Assembly: GCA_030849065.1 (NCBI GenBank)
Contig: JASAON010001301.1
Coordinates: 1 to 10,759 of the forward strand
Reading direction: 5' to 3'
Origin: Jaenimonas drosophilae
Taxonomy: Eukaryota > Euglenozoa > Kinetoplastea > Trypanosomatida > Trypanosomatidae
Length of the DNA stretch: 10,759 bases
The translations under genes were made by a program, and so were the position numbers. This document shows, one piece after another, positions 5,919 to 10,759 of this stretch (positions are counted from its first letter, which is position 1; each line of letters opens with the position of its first letter). Below the pieces are notes generated by a model. It saw nothing but the letters and a program-made list of their open reading frames with translations, had not been told where the DNA came from and searched no databases.

Positions 5919-8900
5919 CTATTGGTAGCCACCGGTATTGGGGTGGGATATTACCGCAGGGCTGCCAGGCAGACTTCGTGGCATTGGGCCACCAACGCCA
6001 CGACCACCACGCATGTGGCCTGCACCTGGCGAAGGAATGTAAATCCCTGGAATGTTGTTGTTGTTGTTGTTGGCGTTGTTGTTGTTTCCGCTGTTGTTGC
6101 TGTTCTTTTGCATCATCATGGGTGGGGGCATCATTCCCATGGCGCTTGGCTTGTGATGAAGGCTGAGATGATTGGCATCGCGGCGGCCACCGCCGTTGTT
6201 CTGGATGTTGTTGCTGCTGCTGTTGTTTGGATATAAGCCACCACTTCCACCCACGCCAACGCTGATGTTCATATTGTTGCTGTTGTTGTTGTTGCTGTTC
6301 GTGTTGGCATGCATACCACTTGGTACCTGTTTCTCCCCAAGTGGCCCACTTGTTGGTCGTATAGGCCCGCTTCCTGCCATTTGCGTTGGTGCTGGTGTTT
6401 TTGGCTCCAGAAACCAGTACTGTGGCGCACACATGCGAGGTATGTTCGGGGTGCAGAAGACGGAGGGGCGCACACAGTTGGCACACTTGGGCATGCCAGG
6501 CACACGAGCATCTCCACGGTTCCACGGGGCGTTGATGTGGCTGTTGCGCTGCACCGACATGATAGTGTGCTCAAAGAGCTGCTGCAGCACATGCACCTCT
6601 CGCACGGTGCGTTGCGAATGCGGGGATGGATAGCCACCGAGAATGCTAGACCGAGAATCCCCGCTGCCAACAAAAGGATAAGGCGCTGTGCTTGTGGCAG
6701 CGGCAGCGGCTTCACCTGTGCTGCAGCCGTGCAATGCAACCTCTGAACTGCCCATGCTGCTTGTGGCGGAGGGAGGTCCAGCGCTCCAGTGGCTGTGGCC
6801 CACATCAGCATCTGCCAAATCGGCGCTGGCCCGTTGCAGTCGGGCGAGGCCCTCTTCAAAGGAGCAGAGAATGCGCTGGAGGTGGCTGCGGCACACCCCA
6901 CGCATCATGTTGCTGCTCCAGCGCAGCGGATCAAGCACATTCATGGAGCGCACCGGAAAGACGGCGGTGTTGCAGGATGGGCAGAGGAGATGAGCATCTT
7001 CGTCGGCACGACCGGGGCGGTTCAAGTGAAAGCGGGACGCATGAGTAGTTCTTGTTGTTGTTGCGTGTGCGTACTCATCCTCTTCCACCACCACATGATC
7101 TTCATCATCATCGTCTGTGTTGGCATTGGGGTTGCGGTACCAACCCTGCCGCTCCGTTCGTCGCGAGGTGTTGAGCTCGTGCAGCAAATGTTTTACGCCA
7201 CTCACCGTCATGAGCGGCTTCTGACGACGACGGATGAGGTGGCCAAAGGCAGCCTCGCCCTCCTTCGTCAGGCCCAAGAAATTTGGAGGAATGGGCGATG
7301 TGGATGTGGCGGATGTTGTTGCACCATCATCATCACCATCAGCATCATCATCAGCAGCCTGCATTCTCTTGTGTGCGGCGGGTACTTCCAATCGGCTTAG
7401 ATCGTAGGGGGTGGAGGTGATGAGCTCCAGCGGAAGAGGCCCAAACGCAGTTACGCAGTAGTGTGCGTAGTCAAAGTGGCGATAGAACTTCAGAAAGCGC
7501 ACCATGAGAGCGAGGGGCGAGAGGCCAGGTCGGAGAGCACCTCGCTCGCAGCCTTCGCGCTCATCATCCTGAGCAGAATTCTTCTTCTTCACCTCAGCAT
7601 GCGTTGGGTGGTGCTCCACCTTGGCTGCTCCATGTGCTGTTGCATCTGCCTCCTCACCAGCGGCAACAACAACAACATCATCATCATCATCATTATTCTC
7701 ATTGCACGCCGTCGTCTTCTCTTCCTTTACATCCTCCAGAAACTCCACGGTATTGATCATGGCAATGAGCATCACGGTGGCGGCATAGCTGCCAATGTAC
7801 CCGCCCTGGCCACCTAAGATGTGTGCCTCATAACAGCACCACGACTTTAGCAACAACAACGTACGCTTCAGTAAGTGCGTTCCTCCCATGGCAGCATCCA
7901 CCTCATGCAACAGCCGCACACAATTCACCCCGCCAAACTGGTTGATGGTGATGTCGTAGGAATTGCCCTCCATGACGAGCTTCAGCACACGTACCTCGGC
8001 CACCACAAGGGCATCCACGTAGAGTGGTGTGTTGTGGCTCAACAAATACTCACGCACCCGCGTCAAGAGCTCCCCCGTGGCGATGGTGATGGCGGCAGGG
8101 GCGGCGAGCCGCGGTTTGCCGTCAGCGGTCGTCACGAGCTGGCGTGTGCCATCCAAATTGCCGCTGCTGCTATCGGTGGTGGGTGGTGCAATGGGATGAC
8201 GTACACTTTCACCACCCTTGTTGTTGTTGTTGTTGTGCAGCAGCTCAGCTTCCTCCTGCTCTTCGTCTTCCTCTTCACCCCCATCTTCCACGTTGTTGGG
8301 CATGAGCCCATCCACCTCCAAGGTTATATCATTATCACCATCGGGCAACACCGTTCGTACATTTACGCTGCCAAAAATATAAAAACGAACGCTGCCATAG
8401 CGATGTCCCGTTGCGTGGCCAACATGGTGAATGGCGCTTGTGAGTGCCTCGGCCAAACACCGAAGTTGCTGCCGACGCCGTCGCAGATTGGTTAAGGTGG
8501 GCGTGAGGATGCTTAGTACCTCCTCATCCACCAAGTCGCAGAGTGCATCGCTGACTTCGGGAGTGAAGTGCGCTCGTGGTACTGGACGAAGTGCCGCCGG
8601 TGTGGCAGGGCTGCCGCTGCGATGATGTTGGCTCGAGGAGCCACGCCCGCCCACCAACGCCGCCTCCATCGTTCCTCCGCGGAGAGAGGAGCCTGCGGAG
8701 CCAAAACCGCTGTTGTTGTATAGCACATTGGCTGGAGGAGGGGCAGGATAGCCAGCCACATGCATCATTTCTGCGTTGTTGGCGTTGTTGTTGTTGTTGT
8801 TGGTGCCGTTCGGGCCCATGTGGTAGTAGGAGCGATCGGCAGGGTTGGCGAGCATCATGGGTGCGGGGTAGGAGCGATGATGCAGCCCTTGTGCTGCACG

Positions 8901-9875
8901 CCCGTGTGGGGCGCACGACGTACCTGGGCAGGCGTACATGTCTAGGCCACTTCCATGGCGAAGCATTGGTGATGGAGTAGGATAGATGCCAACCATGGGT
9001 GCTTCCATCTGCATTACACACGCTGCGGCTGCTGCTGCTGCCGCTGCCGCTGCTGCTTCTGCTTTACGCTTCTTCGGCTTCTTCTTCTTCTTTTTGGTGG
9101 TTGGTGGGATCTTCACGCAATCATCCATCAGCGTGAGCTCTGATTGCCCACCGGCTGCCGCCGCTGCACCATCCTCGCTCATGGCCGATGAGGAGCTTTG
9201 TTGCTGCTGCTGGCGATCATGTTGTTGTTGTTGCTGTTGCTGTTGTTGCTGTTGATCCAGCATCGCTCCCTCATCACCTCCTGCTCCAGATGGTTGTGAG
9301 GCGGAGGTGCCGTAGCTTGCCGAAGATGGGCTCGGCGATGGCAGCGTGGCGGCAGCCACCACCGCGGATGCTGCTGCTATCATGCCATCCTCGTGGCCAT
9401 CAACAAGAGCTACAGCCTCATCAACCTCATCACCCGTGTTGGTGTGGTTGTACCTCTCTTCTGGCACAGCACTGCTACGTCGGCTGCCGTTGCTCACCGG
9501 TGGCGAAATTGGGCGCCCCGTCGCTGACAACACACTTCTGCCTGAGTTTGGGCTGATGAGCGGCTCGGCATCATGGCTCGCGGAGAGGCGCCTTGTTTGC
9601 CAACCAGTACGAACACGGGAGCTTCGGATCGATGAGCGCGAGCTCGATGGACGTACATCGGCCACATGGCTTCCGCCACTGTTGGTGTTGGCGTGGTTGG
9701 CTGCCTCACAGAAGGAGATGGTGGAGCATGCCTCCACAGGGAGTGCAGTATGTTGCTGCTGATGTTGTTGTTCTTGTTCTTGTTCTTGTTCTTCTTGTTG
9801 CTCGGTGTTGCTGACGTGGCTAGTTTCATTCAACGAGGGCCGCGTCGCTGGGCCAGCATTCACAGCAGGAAACAT
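5919..9875 (-). CDS. Nucleotidyltransferase / non-canonical poly(A) polymerase-like protein with long low-complexity insertions
   Basis: 1318 residues from the ATG at 9875. The catalytic palm is at about 480-650: YIFGSVNVRTVLPDGDNDIT supplies the GS pair (502-503) and D514/D516, and SYDITINQFGG supplies the third carboxylate, D641. The PAP/OAS1-type substrate-binding part follows: LLKRTLLLLKSWCCYEAHIL, GYIGSYAATVM, then LSPLALMVRFLKFYRHFDY (785-803). A C-terminal motif NVLDPLR...NMMRGVCRSHLQRI (979-1002) matches the DPL..NN..RSV..N..RI pattern of a plant nucleotidyltransferase/PAP-OAS1 family. CPSC (965-968) and CANC (1131-1134) may bind zinc. These enzymes add nucleotides to RNA 3' ends; the substrate here is unknown. 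The core is split by acidic, Asn- and Asp-rich inserts. The N-terminal third and the C-terminal tail (Asn-, Met- and Gly-rich) look disordered. An upstream GTG at 10010 extends the frame by 45 codons but is not a normal eukaryotic start. The gene ends in TAG. Confidence 0.85.
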   Translation of the reverse strand: MFPAVNAGPATRPSLNETSHVSNTEQQEEQEQEQEQQHQQQHTALPVEACSTISFCEAANHANTNSGGSHVADVRPSSSRSSIRSSRVRTGWQTRRLSASHDAEPLISPNSGRSVLSATGRPISPPVSNGSRRSSAVPEERYNHTNTGDEVDEAVALVDGHEDGMIAAASAVVAAATLPSPSPSSASYGTSASQPSGAGGDEGAMLDQQQQQQQQQQQHDRQQQQQSSSSAMSEDGAAAAAGGQSELTLMDDCVKIPPTTKKKKKKPKKRKAEAAAAAAAAAAAACVMQMEAPMVGIYPTPSPMLRHGSGLDMYACPGTSCAPHGRAAQGLHHRSYPAPMMLANPADRSYYHMGPNGTNNNNNNANNAEMMHVAGYPAPPPANVLYNNSGFGSAGSSLRGGTMEAALVGGRGSSSQHHRSGSPATPAALRPVPRAHFTPEVSDALCDLVDEEVLSILTPTLTNLRRRRQQLRCLAEALTSAIHHVGHATGHRYGSVRFYIFGSVNVRTVLPDGDNDITLEVDGLMPNNVEDGGEEEDEEQEEAELLHNNNNNKGGESVRHPIAPPTTDSSSGNLDGTRQLVTTADGKPRLAAPAAITIATGELLTRVREYLLSHNTPLYVDALVVAEVRVLKLVMEGNSYDITINQFGGVNCVRLLHEVDAAMGGTHLLKRTLLLLKSWCCYEAHILGGQGGYIGSYAATVMLIAMINTVEFLEDVKEEKTTACNENNDDDDDVVVVAAGEEADATAHGAAKVEHHPTHAEVKKKNSAQDDEREGCERGALRPGLSPLALMVRFLKFYRHFDYAHYCVTAFGPLPLELITSTPYDLSRLEVPAAHKRMQAADDDADGDDDGATTSATSTSPIPPNFLGLTKEGEAAFGHLIRRRQKPLMTVSGVKHLLHELNTSRRTERQGWYRNPNANTDDDDEDHVVVEEDEYAHATTTRTTHASRFHLNRPGRADEDAHLLCPSCNTAVFPVRSMNVLDPLRWSSNMMRGVCRSHLQRILCSFEEGLARLQRASADLADADVGHSHWSAGPPSATSSMGSSEVALHGCSTGEAAAAATSTAPYPFVGSGDSRSSILGGYPSPHSQRTVREVHVLQQLFEHTIMSVQRNSHINAPWNRGDARVPGMPKCANCVRPSVFCTPNIPRMCAPQYWFLEPKTPAPTQMAGSGPIRPTSGPLGEKQVPSGMHANTNSNNNNSNNMNISVGVGGSGGLYPNNSSSNNIQNNGGGRRDANHLSLHHKPSAMGMMPPPMMMQKNSNNSGNNNNANNNNNNIPGIYIPSPGAGHMRGGRGVGGPMPRSLPGSPAVISHPNTGGYQ
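9021..9095 (-). repeat. Poly-Lys / poly-Ala coding tract
   Basis: Within the nucleotidyltransferase, a run of Lys with a few Pro/Arg is followed by 13 consecutive Ala (about residues 261-285 from the ATG). The Ala codons are mixed GCA/GCG/GCC, so the run is not a simple DNA-level trinucleotide expansion. The basic stretch could act as a nuclear-localisation or RNA-contact patch; this is inference. Confidence 0.8.
9198..9254 (-). repeat. Poly-Gln coding tract (11 Q, HDR, 5 Q)
   Basis: Residues about 208-226 from the ATG are Gln-rich, encoded by mixed CAA and CAG codons. A second Gln/Glu tract lies at about residues 25-42, and Asn runs occur at about 359-367, 548-552, 1194-1201 and 1265-1274. 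The runs fall outside the conserved catalytic motifs. Confidence 0.85.
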
Positions 9876-10106
9876 GATGGATGATTCGGTGGAGTACGTC
9901 TCTGTATATGTTGGTGTTGCGGCACCAAGAAGAAGAGATGGGGATGAATGAAGCTCCTGCTCCACCGGTTGTTGTGGTTGTTGTGGTTGTGGCTGCACAC
10001 GGCGGCGCACACGAACGATAGCGGGAACTGCGGCGGTGTGTTGGTGAAAAGCGCCCGCACGCGTTGATAGTCTTGTTCTGTTCTCCAGTGGAATGTCTCT
10101 GCGACC
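9876..10106 (-). other. In-frame open extension upstream of the nucleotidyltransferase ATG
   Basis: The reading frame stays open upstream of the ATG for 77 codons, to a TGA at 10109-10107, with no ATG. The translation near the gene is Gln/Pro-rich, like the protein's own N-terminus. It is either 5' UTR that happens to be open or a non-AUG-initiated N-terminal extension. A CAG at about 9905-9903, preceded by a modest pyrimidine stretch at about 9947-9926, could also be a late splice acceptor that removes it. Confidence 0.45.
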
Positions 10107-10759
10107 TCAGCAAGCGCAGCACAGCGCTCGCGGGTCAGGTGTGTAGGTGTGTGTGTATGTGTGGTTGGTGCGTTGATGGAAGAGAGTTTGGAGGTGGAAA
10201 GTGAAAAAACACAAGCAACTCAACACAGAAGGCGTACGCGGGAAAAAAAAAAAAAGAAGGCGTTGAGAGGTTTGGAACAACCTACAAATAAAAAAATAAC
10301 AATTTAATACAAGAAAATTTTATTTAAAAAGGTTGAGGTACGGGTGTGTTTCTTGTTGTTGTTGTTGTTGGATAGTCAGCTGTCTGATCTCCAGTCACTG
10401 TTTGTTCTTCTACAACTGCCTGCCTCTGCTTCTGTTCTTGTGTGCCTGTTCTACAAAGTGTTGTTGTTGTTTTTTTTTCGAGGTTGCAGGCTTCGTCTTC
10501 TTCTGTTGTGTGCGTTGGGAACACAGACTAATTTGTGTTCGGCTGGAACTAATCCGGATTCAACGTTGAATTGTTTGCTGTAGAAGGAGTAAAAGCTACA
10601 CGATGGCAACACAGAGAGCCTCGTCTGTACCTCTGTCACTGTACGTCTCTGCCAGTTCGCACACGCGAGTACGTGTGTGCTTCGTGGATGGATGCTGTTG
10701 ATGGAGATGAGGGCGAAACAAAAAAAAAAGAACAAAAAAAACAAATATTGTTTCTTTTC
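10107..10759 (-). promoter_or_regulatory. ATG-free upstream/leader region of the nucleotidyltransferase gene
   Basis: No gene recognised. Two strong pyrimidine tracts lie on the minus strand: 10744-10716 (long T runs), whose first downstream AG is a CAG at 10697-10695, and 10258-10243 (T13), whose first downstream AG is GAG at 10221-10219. An AT-rich stretch spans about 10280-10330. If the CAG at 10695 is used, the leader to the ATG at 9875 is 819 nt and contains no upstream ATG. Short open frames here start only at GTG or other non-ATG codons. Confidence 0.5.

Noticed and set aside
5764..6525. A 253-codon minus-strand Gln-rich frame overlapping the nucleotidyltransferase C-terminus
   Set aside because: It is the alternative frame of Asn/Met-rich coding DNA; AAC runs read as CAA. 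It has no domain and overlaps a better-supported gene.
10010..10010. GTG at 10010-10008 as the start of the nucleotidyltransferase
   Set aside because: GTG is not a normal eukaryotic start. The first ATG after a long ATG-free stretch is at 9875, so that start was chosen; the extension is kept only as a possibility.
10324..10524. A 66-codon minus-strand frame upstream of the nucleotidyltransferase
   Set aside because: It starts at GTG, has no ATG, encodes a low-complexity Thr-rich peptide and shows no recognisable domain. It is better explained as leader or intergenic DNA.

Overview
The window looks like nuclear DNA from a protist, most likely a kinetoplastid (trypanosomatid or bodonid). The reasons are: long intronless genes all on one strand (minus); pyrimidine-rich tracts followed by AG just upstream of each gene on that strand, the arrangement expected for trans-splice acceptors; (CA)n-rich intergenic DNA; and a HEN1-family gene, which is known from RNAi-competent trypanosomes. 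The lineage is an inference and I do not name a species.

Layout, reading the minus strand in its direction of transcription (right to left). (1) 10759-9876 is a leader/upstream region with no ATG on the coding strand. (2) 9875-5919 encodes a large nucleotidyltransferase of the PAP/OAS1 fold, with an intact catalytic Asp triad and very long Gln/Asn/Ala/Lys/acidic low-complexity insertions. (3) 5918-5499 is a short intergenic region with a pyrimidine tract. (4) 5498-4647 is a 283-residue truncated paralogue carrying only the C-terminal domain of the next gene. (5) 4646-2745 is an array of about 425-bp tandem repeats, broken by two N positions that behave like collapsed assembly gaps. (6) 2744-2421 is the upstream region of the full-length gene. 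(7) 2420-297 is a full-length HEN1-like small-RNA 2'-O-methyltransferase with a long C-terminal domain I do not recognise. (8) 296-1 is another partial copy of the same repeat.

The most interesting theme is RNA 3'-end metabolism. A HEN1-type enzyme, which methylates the 3'-terminal ribose of small RNAs, lies in the same directional cluster as a template-independent nucleotidyltransferase, the broad class that adds 3' tails. Between them is a duplicate that has lost the methyltransferase but kept the orphan C-terminal domain and a related upstream region. The locus appears to be evolving by block duplication of repeat plus gene, with a near-identical core inside more diverged flanks that suggests gene conversion. 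No RNA genes, CRISPR arrays, transposase or reverse-transcriptase genes were recognised.
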